Of a DNA stretch of 64,000 nucleotides, positions 28,058-36,895 are shown piece after piece; position 1 is the first letter of the stretch, and every line of letters starts with the position of its first letter. A program made the translations under genes and the position numbers. The DNA lies in the NCBI RefSeq assembly GCF_001417775.1, contig NZ_BBZJ01000015.1, positions 186,001 to 250,000 of the forward strand. Direction: 5' to 3'. The notes beneath the pieces were generated by a model. That model was not told the origin of the DNA. It searched no databases and worked only from the letters and a program-made list of their open reading frames with translations. Origin of the DNA: Streptomyces sp. TP-A0356 (GTDB taxonomy: Bacteria > Actinomycetota > Actinomycetes > Streptomycetales > Streptomycetaceae).

Positions 28058-28658
28058 CGAGCAGGCCCTCTCCCCCCGGGCGAGCGGGCGGGCGGTGCCG
28101 GCGTCTCGTCCTGCGGGGGCGACCCGGAGCTTCCAGTTTCGTCCCGTCGGGGGCACGCGGAACAGGGCCCCGGTCCGGGACCTTGGCAAGTACGGGTCCG
28201 CCTGCACTCCCGGGAAGCACGGCGCAAGTGAGCGCACCATGACGCAGCTCAGCCCCACCGGCGTACACCTGTCTCGTGCCGGAGGCGGCGGAGGCCTCTG
28301 TGTTGTGCCGGGCCCCGCACGTCGCCGACCGGCTCGCGGACCGGCGGGCGAGCGTCGTCCGGCCGTCGGTCGATCCCCTGTCGACCACGGACCGGCACAT
28401 GGCTCCGTCCTGCGTCACCGCGAGCCTTGGGCACCGGCTCTCCGGAACCAGGGGCCGCCGGGCTCTCGAACGCTTCCTGGACGGCCGCCACTTGCCGGAA
28501 CGGCCGGAGCTCCACCGGGAGATCGCCACCGGGTGATCCGCCCGTCCGGTCGTCCCGGGGGCTGCTCCCCCGGGGACCCGGCGCCCATGCAGGCACGTCC
28601 CCGTGGACGGCACTCCGCCTGCGGGCGGACGGCGAAGGAAGGGAAGGAAGGACGCATC
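28058..28658. other. Intergenic region (601 bp) without a convincing gene
   Basis: Frames cross on both strands (for example 28276-28536 rightward and 28249-28596 leftward) but have Arg/Pro-rich composition, no motif and no good ribosome site. It may contain a decayed gene. Nothing further is supported. Confidence 0.35.
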
Positions 28659-29036
28659 ATGGACTACGAAACGTTCCTCGACACCGTGTCCCGGCGGGCC
28701 CAGCTCCCCAGGGACAAGGCGGAGGCCCTCACCCGCGCCACGCTGGAGACCCTGGCCGAGCGTCTCACCCGCGGCGAGGCGGACGACCTGGCCTCGGAGC
28801 TGCCCAAGCCGATGAAGGAGGCGCTGGTCTCCCCCACCCCGGAGGCGGAAGGCTTCGGACTCGACGAGTTCGTCAACCGGGTGAGCAGGCGGTCGGGCCT
28901 GGACCAGGAGGAGGCCCGCAAGGGCGTGGAGGCCGCGTTGAGCACGCTCAGGGACGCGGTCAGCGCCGGCGAGTTCCGGCACGTACTGTCCCAGCTCCCC
29001 CAGGAGATCGCCGCACTCGCCGGCGCCCCGGGCTAG
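28659..29036 (+). CDS. DUF2267 domain protein
   Basis: 125 residues, all helical, made of two similar halves: MDYETFLDTVSRRAQLPRDK and LDEFVNRVSRRSGLDQEE. The duplicated F-x-x-x-V-x-x-R-[AS]-x-L pattern and the LASELPKPMKEAL and VLSQLPQEIAALA segments match DUF2267, a cytosolic family of unknown function. GAAGGAAGGA precedes the ATG. Its TAG stop lies inside the left end of the palindromic repeat 29033-29200, which may supply its terminator. Confidence 0.8.
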   Translation: MDYETFLDTVSRRAQLPRDKAEALTRATLETLAERLTRGEADDLASELPKPMKEALVSPTPEAEGFGLDEFVNRVSRRSGLDQEEARKGVEAALSTLRDAVSAGEFRHVLSQLPQEIAALAGAPG

Positions 29037-29200
29037 TGCTGTGGCCGGAAAGGTTTGCCGGGAAGCTCGCGGCGTCCGGTGCGGTGCATCGCAAGGCGGA
29101 GCGTCGCCCGCGTACTGGATGTACTCGGGCGATGCGACAACGCGGCAAGGTGCCGTGCCGGACGCCGCGAGCCGGTGAACCTTTCCGGTCGCAGCACTAG
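29033..29200. repeat. 168-bp palindromic MITE-like element
   Basis: The ends CTAGTGCTG and CAGCACTAG are inverted copies, and the complementarity continues through CCGGAAAGGTT/AACCTTTCCGG, GCGGCGTCCGG/CCGGACGCCGC and further toward the centre with few mismatches, so almost the whole unit can fold into one hairpin. I recall closely similar palindromes scattered in many Streptomyces genomes. It carries no transposase, so movement would need one in trans. It also would act as a bidirectional terminator. Confidence 0.8.
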
Positions 29201-30081
29201 GTGTACTCGGCCGGGAGGTTGGTGACACACCCCTGCCGGTCGTTGATCATGGAGCGACCTCCGGGCGTAGTGGAGACAGCCGTCCAACCTCCTCGCCGGC
29301 ACCCGCCAGCCTGCCTACTCTCGCCCTGCGTTCGGCCGGTGAGGAGGTCCACCTCGCCGGCCTCTCCTTCGCCGATCTGTAGGGCCTGGACATCGACGTG
29401 TGGCTGGAGCAGGACGTCGCGGCCGTCCGCCCCGACACCAGGGCCCGGGGTCGCCACTTGCCCGAGCGCACACTCGCCCAGTGGCTCGACCGGCAGGGCC
29501 TGCCCTCCACGATGTATACGTTGTATACGTTCCCGCGTGCGGGCGTGGAGCGGCTGCGCGCGCATACCGCGCGCTGATCGGTCGGCGCAGCCTCTACCTC
29601 GACCGGCTGGAAGGAACCTCGCTCATGCGGCAGATCAGCACCGTCAGCGAGGAGTTCCGCGACGAACTGCCCCGGCAGCGCCCGTCGAGAGCCTTCCCGC
29701 ACTGATCCCGGGGCGGAACACTAGGCGACGTGGTGGTCCGCTGCGCCGGACCGCGGTCACGCCACCGCGAGTGCTGACTCCCGGGTCAGCAGGTGGGAGG
29801 TGTTTCCGCTATGTTGTTACCGCGCCGTAGTTCAGACCTCAACAAGGCCTATCGGTGCGCTCGTTGTCCGTCTTCGGATCCCGGTTCTGAGTGGAGTTCA
29901 CATGGTTTGCATCCATGTCATGCCCCTAGCCAGGGACCTCCCCTTGCGCTCTCCCATGGACCAGCCTCACTCGCCGGGTGCCCGTCACTGACGCACCGCG
30001 GGGAATCGTTCCAGCAGCGGTCCAAGCCCTGCCGACCGGAGCCCACACGCCGTCTCTCCTTCCTCTCGGCAGCGCTTCAGT
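29201..30081. other. Gene-poor interval (881 bp) with probable gene remnants
   Basis: No intact gene. The first half holds decayed coding-like sequence (29320-29705, listed separately). The second half, about 29800-29960, is markedly AT-richer than its surroundings and includes a short open frame at 29800-29991 without recognisable domains. The MFS gene starts at its right end, so its promoter should lie here. Confidence 0.4.
29320..29705 (+). pseudogene. Decayed gene fragment
   Basis: One frame reads LDIDVWLEQDVAAVRPDTRA and LAQWLDRQGLP after an in-frame TAG and ends at a TGA near 29576; a second frame then continues with RRSLYLDRLEGTSLMRQIST and EEFRDELPRQ to a stop at 29705. The two pieces look like one reading frame broken by a stop and a frameshift. 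The parent family is not recognised. The two frames are joined near a tandem TGTATACGT duplication. Confidence 0.35.
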
Positions 30082-31422
30082 GTGAGCGGAGAGGAGCCCT
30101 CCAGTCTCTGTCCGCCAGCGACACCGCTCACCGAAAGCCCCCTCTCCGTGACCATCTCCCTGTACGAGGGCCACCCGGCCGGACGGCACGCCGCCATACC
30201 CTCCGGCAGTCTGTTCCGGCGAGTCCACGCACCCCGGGCCTGCGACGCGCTCGCCTACTCCATGTCGACGTACGCCATGCCGCTCCTCGTACTGGCCACC
30301 ACAGGCTCCTCGTCCCTGACAGGCCTGGCCTTCGCGCTGGAGTGGATACCCCGGGTGGCCGCCTTCAGCTTGGCCGGTGCCCTGGTGGACCGCTGCGGCG
30401 CGGCGATCGTGTCCTTCCTCGCCTCCCTCGCGCGGGCCGTACTGGTGGGGGGCGCGGCTGTGGGGCTGGCCCTGCTGCCACGGGGCACGGCCGAGACCGT
30501 CACCGTCATGACGCTGGCGGCGGTGACCGGTACGCTCACACAGTTCAGCTTCGTGGCCAACGAAGCCGTCGGCGCCATCGTCAGCCGCCGGACGGAAGGA
30601 CAGTCCCACAAGGTGCAATCGGTGCTCATCGGCATCGACCAGACGGCCACCCTCGTCGGCCCGGCACTCGGCGGTGTCCTCCTGCTCAGCGGACCGACTC
30701 CCATGCTCGCGTGTCTGAGCGTGCTGTCCTTCCTGTCGGCCGGCCTCGCCCTGCAGACCCCGCCCACCCCCCTGCGTGCCGCGCGGCAGGACGGGCAGCG
30801 GCCGGGCGGAGGCCTGCGGGAAGGATGGGAGACGCTGCGTTCCCTGCCGGCCCTCGGCTGGCTCGTGGCCGGGCTGGCCTGCTCCAATCTGGCCCTGGGC
30901 ATGCTGCAATCGGCCAGCCCCATCGTCGTGGTGGACGGTTTCGGCCGCTCACCGGCCGCCGTCGGCACCCTCTGGTCGGCCGCCGCCGCCTCCACCCTCA
31001 TCGCGGTCGCCTGCTGCCGATTCGCCCTCAACCGGCTGGGGCTGTGGGGAGTCGGCGTCATCAGCTCCACCGTCGCCGCCGCGGCCTGCCTCGCCCTGCC
31101 CGAGGCTCCCTCCTACATCAGCTACACGGCCCTGGTGGCACTCTTCATGGCAGGGGACGGAGGACTGACGGTCGTCCTGCGCACACTGCGCTCCCTGATC
31201 ATTCCGCCCACGGCCTTCGGCACGACGCTCTCGCTGTCCATCCTGCTCCTGCTGCTGCCCTTCCCCATGGCGGGCGTCATGATCGCCCTCACTCCGCCGC
31301 CGTATCTGACCGATGCCATCGGAGGGTGCGCCGTACTGCAGGCCCTGGCCCTGATCGCGACCTTCACCCGCCTGCGCAAGGACCCGGTGCTGCGTGCCAC
31401 GGGCGAACCCGCCAGGGCTTGA
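30082..31422 (+). CDS. Major facilitator superfamily transporter
   Basis: 446 residues with about 12 transmembrane segments. Recognisable pieces are LAGALVDRCGAAIVSFLASL (an MFS motif A variant), GPALGGVLLLSGPTP and LAGLACSNLALGMLQSA. It resembles macrolide-efflux-type MFS proteins; substrate unknown. The start is uncertain: GTG at 30082 and GTG at 30148 are both possible and neither has a good ribosome site; the first transmembrane segment starts after the second. Confidence 0.75.
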   Translation: MSGEEPSSLCPPATPLTESPLSVTISLYEGHPAGRHAAIPSGSLFRRVHAPRACDALAYSMSTYAMPLLVLATTGSSSLTGLAFALEWIPRVAAFSLAGALVDRCGAAIVSFLASLARAVLVGGAAVGLALLPRGTAETVTVMTLAAVTGTLTQFSFVANEAVGAIVSRRTEGQSHKVQSVLIGIDQTATLVGPALGGVLLLSGPTPMLACLSVLSFLSAGLALQTPPTPLRAARQDGQRPGGGLREGWETLRSLPALGWLVAGLACSNLALGMLQSASPIVVVDGFGRSPAAVGTLWSAAAASTLIAVACCRFALNRLGLWGVGVISSTVAAAACLALPEAPSYISYTALVALFMAGDGGLTVVLRTLRSLIIPPTAFGTTLSLSILLLLLPFPMAGVMIALTPPPYLTDAIGGCAVLQALALIATFTRLRKDPVLRATGEPARA

Positions 31423-31930
31423 GGACGACCTTGTTGCAACGGTCCTCCCGGTTCTTCGACATCTTGTGGCCGGGGAGGCAGGCGACGGCGGCGGTGACTG
31501 CGGCCGTCCGGCGCCTGCGCGCACCGCTGCGGGGCGCCATCGGATCCTGTGCTTCTGGAGCAGGCCCTGTACCACATCGAGCACCTGCGCCTCGGTGCGC
31601 GCGACACGCCGGCCCCGGCGGCCCTGGCCGAGGCACGCTGAGCCGCGCCGCACACACCACTTCACTCGCCGCACCTGCCGCCGCACGCCCGACCGCAGGT
31701 CAACGCGCACGGGCCGGCACCGGCCGCGCCCCCGGCCACCCGGTCCCACGCGCGTGAGAGACCCGAAGTTGCACGCGCCTGCCGTGGGTGATGGCCTGAA
31801 GGAGCCGTGCGTCGTCCGACCGACGGGTGACGCGCCGGACACGCGCAGGCGGGTCCGGACCGGCACGGGACCGCATCTGCTCCGTCCGGGCGGCACCCGG
31901 CGGACAGCTCTGGATCCCGGGAGGGCAGTG
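31423..31930. other. Intergenic region (508 bp) with a possible gene remnant
   Basis: A short rightward frame ends LEQALYHIEHLRLGARDT...LAEAR at about 31641 and looks like the helical C-terminus of a lost gene. Leftward frames are Arg/Pro-rich and unconvincing. The right end should contain the aldo/keto reductase promoter, but no clear elements are seen. Confidence 0.35.
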
Positions 31931-32776
31931 ATGACGACAGAGGCGATGCGCACAGTCGCACTCCCCACGGAGGAGGAGATCCCGGCGCTCGGGCAGGGCA
32001 CGTGGCACCTCGGCGAGGACCCGACGCGGCGCAGTCAGGAGATCGCTGCCCTGCGGCTGGGTCTCGATCTGGGCATGACCGTCGTCGACACGGCCGAGAT
32101 GTACGGCGACGGAGCCTCCGAGGAGCTCGTCGGGGAGGCGATCGAGGGGCGCCGTGAGGAGGTCTTCCTCGTCAGCAAGGTGCTGCCCGGCCACGCGGAC
32201 AGAAAGGGCACCGTCTCGGCCTGCGAGGGCAGTCTGCGGCGGCTCCGTACGGACCAGTTGGACCTCTACCTGCTGCACTGGCGAGGACGGCACCCCCTCG
32301 ACGAGACCCTCGCCGGATTCATCGACCTGGTGGCCGCGGGGAAGATCCGCCATTGGGGAGTGAGCAATCTGGACGTCGCCGACCTGATCGAGCTGACCGC
32401 CCTGCCCGGCGGCGACGCGGTTGCGGTCGACCAGGTGCTGTACAACCTCGCGCGGCGCGGCATCGAGTGGAACCTGCTCCCCTGGTGCCGCGAGAGCGGC
32501 GTGGCGGTCATGGCGTACTCGCCCATCGAACAGGGGCGGCTGCTGGAGGACGAGGCTCTTCAGGATGTGGCCCTGGACCTCGGGGCCACACCGGCCCAGG
32601 TGGCGCTCGCATGGGTGCTCGAACAGGAGGTGGCCGCCATTCCGCGCTCCGGAAGGCCGGACCACGTCCGGGAGAACCGCGGCGCGGCGGACCTCAGGCT
32701 GCCTCCCGAGGTACTCACCGTCCTGGACGCGGCGTTCCCGCCGCCGAGCGAGCCCCTACCGCTGGAGGTCCTCTGA
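31931..32776 (+). CDS. Aldo/keto reductase
   Basis: 281 residues. The catalytic tetrad is visible: Asp in VVDTAEMYG, the Tyr of the same motif, Lys in FLVSKV and His in LYLLHW. PRSGRPDHVRENRGA is the C-terminal NADPH-binding block (usually IPKS). It reduces carbonyl compounds with NADPH. GGGAGGG precedes the ATG, with an overlapping GTG at 31928 as alternative. The FMN reductase 85 bases downstream may be in one operon. Confidence 0.87.
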   Translation: MTTEAMRTVALPTEEEIPALGQGTWHLGEDPTRRSQEIAALRLGLDLGMTVVDTAEMYGDGASEELVGEAIEGRREEVFLVSKVLPGHADRKGTVSACEGSLRRLRTDQLDLYLLHWRGRHPLDETLAGFIDLVAAGKIRHWGVSNLDVADLIELTALPGGDAVAVDQVLYNLARRGIEWNLLPWCRESGVAVMAYSPIEQGRLLEDEALQDVALDLGATPAQVALAWVLEQEVAAIPRSGRPDHVRENRGAADLRLPPEVLTVLDAAFPPPSEPLPLEVL

Positions 32777-32861
32777 ACCCTTGGCGCTTCGCCGCACCCC
32801 CTGGTGCGGCCCGTGCAGCCGTGAGCGAGGAACCCGACGTCACCGAAAGGGGTTGACCAGG

Positions 32862-33446
32862 ATGGCGCACCCGATGCTCGTCGTCGGCATGGGTGGCTCG
32901 CTGCGGACCCCCTCGACCAGCCTCACGGCCCTGCGCGTGGCGATCGAGGGGGCGGCCGCGGCAGGCGCCGACACGGAGGTGATCTCCCTCAGTGGGCTGG
33001 ATCTGCCGTTCTACACGGCCGAGCGCGCAGCACCGCCGGCGGCCCGGTTCCTCGCCGATACGGTCCATGCGGCCGACGCCCTGCTGTGGAGCAGCCCCAC
33101 GTACCACGGTTCGGTCAGTGGCGCGTTCAAGAACGCGGTCGACTGGCTCGCGCTGCTGGCCGACCGCGACCCGCCCTACCTCAGCAACAAGCCCGTCGGG
33201 ATGCTGACGACCGCCGGAGGGGTGCAGGGTCTGCAGGCGATCAACGCGATGGAGTTCATCGTCAGGGCGTTGCGCGGCTGGTCCGTTCCGCTGGTCATGG
33301 CGGTCGCCCAGTCCTCACGCGCGTTCGATCGCGACGGGCATCTCTCGGACGATGCGGTCGCGGACCAGTTGCGCGGTCTCGGGGCGGAAGTGACGCGGGC
33401 GGCGGTGCAGTTCAGGGCGGAGGGCACCTGCGACTACGCGGAGTGA
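32862..33446 (+). CDS. NADPH-dependent FMN reductase family protein
   Basis: 194 residues with a flavodoxin-like fold. GMGGSLRTPSTSLTALRVAI is the GSLR phosphate-binding loop for FMN, and LLWSSPTYHGSVSGAFKNAVDW is the second conserved loop, diagnostic of the family. It reduces FMN or quinone/azo substrates. A GGTTGACCAGG region precedes the ATG. It follows the aldo/keto reductase gene. Confidence 0.85.
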   Translation: MAHPMLVVGMGGSLRTPSTSLTALRVAIEGAAAAGADTEVISLSGLDLPFYTAERAAPPAARFLADTVHAADALLWSSPTYHGSVSGAFKNAVDWLALLADRDPPYLSNKPVGMLTTAGGVQGLQAINAMEFIVRALRGWSVPLVMAVAQSSRAFDRDGHLSDDAVADQLRGLGAEVTRAAVQFRAEGTCDYAE

Positions 33447-33759
33447 GTGCAGGGTGGCGGCGGCATGCTGGGCGGGGCGGGATACCGCGCCGTGCTCGCC
33501 GCGGACCTCAGGCGCCGGGCCGGACCGGGGCGCCCTGCTCACGCGTCGCCGGGCGGCCGGGCGGAAGCGCGGGACGGCGGCCGGCCGGAGCCCGGCCGTG
33601 CCGGACGCGTCCCCTCCATTGTCGTGGACGACCGCCGGACCGTCCGCTCGGAGCCGCTCCCCGCAGCGCCCGGCGGCGAGCGCGGCTCGCGGGATCCCCG
33701 GGGGGCCGATGCCGATCCACCGTTCGCGGCCGGCCGACCGCGAACGGTGGACGAGGGGG
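33447..33759. other. Convergent intergenic region (313 bp)
   Basis: Between the FMN reductase stop and the alpha/beta hydrolase stop. It contains only the strong hairpin at 33716-33751. Frames crossing it are low-complexity. Confidence 0.5.
33716..33751. terminator. Strong bidirectional terminator hairpin
   Basis: TCCACCGTTCGCGG (33716-33729) and CCGCGAACGGTGGA (33738-33751) are perfect 14-base arms around an 8-base loop. It lies nine bases beyond the leftward hydrolase stop and between convergent genes, the ideal site for a shared terminator. No T-run is present. Confidence 0.75.
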
Positions 33760-34857
33760 TCAGCTGTGCAGGGCCTGGCGCAGGGCCGCGGTGGCCTGGG
33801 TGACCGCGGACTTGGCGGCCTGGGTGCCCGCCAGTCCGTTGAGCATCACGAAGTCGTGAATCATGTGCGGGTAGTTGACGTAGGTGACGGGTACGCCGGC
33901 GGCGCGCAGCTTGTCGGCGTACTGGCGTCCTTCGTCGTGCAGCACGTCGCTGTCCGTGATGAGCAGCGCCTTGGGCAGACCGCGCAGTTGGGTGGTGGTG
34001 GCGCGCAGCGGGGAGGCGGTGGGCTGGGTGCGGACGCCGGAGTCGGGGGCGTACTGGCTCCAGAACCACTTCGTGCCCGCCGCGGTGAGCCAGCAGCCAT
34101 TGGCGAAGCGCCGAAAGGAGGGTGTGGTGAACGAGGCGTCGGTGACCGGGTAGAACAGCACCTGTTGGGCCAGCTTGGGGCCACCGCGCTGCTTGGCCAT
34201 CAGGGTGACGGCGGCGGTCATGTTGCCACCGACGCTGTCGCCGGCCACGGCCAGCCGGGAGCCGTCGACGTTGATCTCGCCGCCGTGCCGGGCGACCCAC
34301 TGCGTGGCGGCGTAGGCCTGCTCGTTGGCGACCGGGTACTTGGCCTCGGGCGAGGGGGTGTAGTTGACGAAGATCACCGCTGCCTTGGCGCCATGGGCGA
34401 TCTGCCGTACGAGCCGGTCGTGGGTGGAGGCGTCACCGAGCACCCAGCCACCGCCGTGGAAGTACATCACCGCGGGCAGCCTGCCGGACACGCCGTGCGG
34501 CCGGACGATGCGTATCGAGACCGACCCGGTGGGGCCGCCGGGTATGGTCCGTGTGGTGATGTCGGCGGGGAGCTTGGCCACCGGATAGGCGGCCTGGAGG
34601 TTCAGCAGCGACTGCCGGGCGGCGGCGGGCGTCTGGTTCTGGATCGGCGGCCCGTCCGCCTCGGCGAGCTTGTCGAGAAACGCCTGGGCGCCTGGTTCGA
34701 GGCTCACCTGGGGATCGCCGCACGGCGCCTTGGGCACGGCGGCGTCCGCGCGGGTCACCAGGGCCGGGACGGTGGCGGCCAGGGCCGCGGCGCTGAGCAG
34801 CGCCGTGAGGCGGGACAGCGGCCTGCGGGGTGATCGAGAGCGTCGGGTGGCGCTCAT
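33760..34857 (-). CDS. Secreted alpha/beta hydrolase (hormone-sensitive-lipase family)
   Basis: 365 residues. A signal peptide (twin basic MSATRRSRSPRRPLSRL then LLSAAALAATVPALV) precedes the domain. VMYFHGGGWVLGD is the oxyanion HGGGW motif, AVAGDSVGGN holds the nucleophile Ser, SDVLHDEG the Asp and HMIHDFVML the His. It is an esterase or lipase acting outside the cell. AAGGAGG lies six bases before the ATG. Its promoter region faces the AraC gene that opens the biosynthetic cluster. Confidence 0.88.
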   Translation of the reverse strand: MSATRRSRSPRRPLSRLTALLSAAALAATVPALVTRADAAVPKAPCGDPQVSLEPGAQAFLDKLAEADGPPIQNQTPAAARQSLLNLQAAYPVAKLPADITTRTIPGGPTGSVSIRIVRPHGVSGRLPAVMYFHGGGWVLGDASTHDRLVRQIAHGAKAAVIFVNYTPSPEAKYPVANEQAYAATQWVARHGGEINVDGSRLAVAGDSVGGNMTAAVTLMAKQRGGPKLAQQVLFYPVTDASFTTPSFRRFANGCWLTAAGTKWFWSQYAPDSGVRTQPTASPLRATTTQLRGLPKALLITDSDVLHDEGRQYADKLRAAGVPVTYVNYPHMIHDFVMLNGLAGTQAAKSAVTQATAALRQALHS

Positions 34858-35280
34858 GGACGTCCTCCTTCCGACAGGGACTTCCCCAGCGAGCCTTCTG
34901 CGATCCCCGTCGGACGGCCCGTCGGACTCGGCTGAAGGAGTGGCGCCGTTCACCCGCCCAGGTGGTCGGCGGGCCGAACCGGTTTGCGGCGCTGTGGTCG
35001 GCGAGCGCGTCGGTGGGGGCCACGCCGTCGCCGGGGGGCCGCGCCGGGGGCGCGGGCCTGTCGCCGACCGGCGGTGCGGGGCCAGGATGTCGCCGGGCAA
35101 TCGTGCGAGCCGCCGAACGTACGGAAGGCTATTGCATATGATGGCGTGACGAATCTCCCGCAAATCGACACTGGGGATATGGACGAGACAGCTGAGGCAT
35201 GGGTGAATTGACCATGTCCCACAGACCATGTTCCACAGCCGTTGTGCGGCGGTGAGCGCGGGGGGAAACGGGGGAAGCAC
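34858..35280. promoter_or_regulatory. Divergent intergenic region (423 bp)
   Basis: It separates the secreted hydrolase (leftward) from the AraC-type regulator (rightward) and marks the likely left border of the cluster. A less GC-rich stretch at about 35125-35160 (ttgcatatgatggcgtgacg) could contain promoter elements. No gene is supported. Confidence 0.4.
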
Positions 35281-36159
35281 ATGCGACACGACACGGTCAC
35301 ACGGAATGACGAGCGCATCATGCACGCCGTCCGGCATGTGTCCACATGGGCACGCGACGGCTGGGCGAACATCGACATCGATCTGTTGGCGCGCGAAACG
35401 AACACGGCACCACACCACTTCCGCCGGATTTTCCGTGATGCCACGGGAAATCCGCTGCTCCGTTTCGTGCGCCGACTGCGGCTGCAATTAGCCGCGTACC
35501 GGCTGGTCTTCACGGAAGAACCGGTCATCGACATAGCGCTGGCCGCGGGATACGGTTCGGCCGCCGCCTTCAGCAGGGCGTTCCGGGAGGCCTACGGCAG
35601 CTGTCCGGCGAGCGCCAGGTCCGGACGGCCGGAGAGCGCCTGGCCCGTGTCCAGCCTCTGCTGCGAGGGGCTGGACATCGTGACCCAGACGTCCCAGACC
35701 GTCGCGTTCTACCGGTACTTCGGTCTGCTCGACGATGTGAACGACGTCTGGCGCAGGGTGACCCGGTGGTCCGCGACCCGGCGGGACGACGGCGCGCGAG
35801 CCTGCCGGCACGTGCTCATGTGTTACGACGACCCGGGAAGGTTCCTCGGCGAACCCATGCGCTACGACGTGGGCCTCGTCGTGGAGAACGGGGTCCGGCC
35901 GGACCATGGGATAGGCGTCCAGGTCGTCGACGAGCAGCGTCTGCTGCTCTCCCGGCACACGGGCCCGCTGGAGTTCCTCCCCTTCAGCTACATGCATCTC
36001 GCGGTCGCCGCGGTGATGGGCGGTCAGGCGGAGCCGACCGCCGCTCTGCCCTTCGTCGCATACCTGGATCAGTGCCCCGCCAAGGACTGTCCCCGGGTGA
36101 TCGCCCAGGTCGGGATCCCGCTGAAGGAGCCGGTCACACCTGAACGGGCTGGCGGATGA
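35281..36159 (+). CDS. AraC-family regulator with GyrI-like effector domain
   Basis: 292 residues. The first 110 form the AraC DNA-binding domain with two helix-turn-helix units (INIDLLARE-type start, then AAGYGSAAAFSRAFREAYG). Residues from about 130 on (VAFYRYFGLLDDVNDVWRRV, RYDVGLVVENG) form a GyrI-like/AraC effector-binding domain. GyrI-like domains bind small molecules, and some hydrolyse cyclopropane alkylators, so this may sense the cluster product. It overlaps tail to tail by 26 bases with the adjacent GyrI-like gene and probably regulates the cluster. Confidence 0.82.
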   Translation: MRHDTVTRNDERIMHAVRHVSTWARDGWANIDIDLLARETNTAPHHFRRIFRDATGNPLLRFVRRLRLQLAAYRLVFTEEPVIDIALAAGYGSAAAFSRAFREAYGSCPASARSGRPESAWPVSSLCCEGLDIVTQTSQTVAFYRYFGLLDDVNDVWRRVTRWSATRRDDGARACRHVLMCYDDPGRFLGEPMRYDVGLVVENGVRPDHGIGVQVVDEQRLLLSRHTGPLEFLPFSYMHLAVAAVMGGQAEPTAALPFVAYLDQCPAKDCPRVIAQVGIPLKEPVTPERAGG

Positions 36160-36739
36160 TGGTCCGCAGCCGCTCGGGCGCGGTGCGCTCGGGGCTGTTC
36201 AGGTAGATCTCGTGGTGCGTACCACTGGCCTTGGCGCCGCTCTCCAGGATGAAGGCGTGCAGCCCGTCGATCACGGGGTCCTCCTCCTCGTACGGCCCCA
36301 CGTACAGCAGTTGGGCCGCCGTCCCCTCGTCCAGGCGCCGGTAGACCGCATCGACGGCGGCGGGCCGCTCCTTCTTCGCCACGACGAAGTCGCACGCCTG
36401 GGCGATGACGTCCTTGTCGACCGGCTCCGGCTGCATGATCATCGCGGACCACCGCCAGGAGCCCTTCCCGGCGTTCTCGCCCTCCGTGTGCCACAGCGTT
36501 TCCAACGGCATTACACCGAAGTCCACTCCCGCACTCTCACGCACCAGGAACTTCGCCTTGTAGGAGATGGCGAACAGTGCGGCGACGGCCGCTCGGTATT
36601 CGTCACCGTACGGCCCTCCAGAACCTTCAATCGTCAAATAGTCCAGTGGCGGAACCTCGATGATCGCGGGGCGCCTGGCCGCCGAGTACACCTCCTTGAG
36701 TTCGCGTTTGTAGTCGATCTTCTTTGCTGCACTGGGCAT
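36134..36739 (-). CDS. GyrI-like protein, candidate cyclopropanoid hydrolase (self-resistance)
   Basis: 201 residues, a stand-alone GyrI-like SHS2-dimodule protein. DYKRELKEVYSAARRPAIIEV, YLTIEGSGGPYGDEY, AISYKAKFL, THHEIYLNSPERTAPERLRT are the blocks of the family to which Listeria Lin2189 and yatakemycin YtkR7 belong; members were shown to open the cyclopropane of CC-1065 and yatakemycin by hydrolysis. Located beside a radical SAM cyclopropanation operon, it is most likely a resistance enzyme. The ATG at 36739 is chosen on homology. Its promoter lies just right of the operon terminator. Confidence 0.82.
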   Translation of the reverse strand: MPSAAKKIDYKRELKEVYSAARRPAIIEVPPLDYLTIEGSGGPYGDEYRAAVAALFAISYKAKFLVRESAGVDFGVMPLETLWHTEGENAGKGSWRWSAMIMQPEPVDKDVIAQACDFVVAKKERPAAVDAVYRRLDEGTAAQLLYVGPYEEEDPVIDGLHAFILESGAKASGTHHEIYLNSPERTAPERLRTIIRQPVQV

Positions 36740-36854
36740 GATCGGCGATCCTCGTCGAGCCGGAAGGGAAACGGCAACAGCCTCCCAGACCGACGGCCCG
36801 TCCGTCGCGAAAACAGCCGAACACACCACTCACCACACGTCTTTCGGTGCATAC

Positions 36855-36886
36855 GGCGGAGCGCGTTCGCTTCCACGCGCTCCGCC
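36855..36886 (-). terminator. Terminator of the 13-gene leftward biosynthetic operon
   Basis: GGCGGAGCGCG (36855-36865) and CGCGCTCCGCC (36876-36886) are perfect 11-base arms with a 10-base loop, lying nine bases past the stop of the last operon gene at 36896. No T-run follows. Confidence 0.72.
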
Positions 36887-36895
36887 GCACCTGTA

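Noticed and set aside
31931..34857. Aldo/keto reductase, FMN reductase and secreted hydrolase as part of the cluster
   Set aside because: They are separated by a strong terminator and a 423-bp divergent region from the AraC gene, and have no functional link to the cluster genes.
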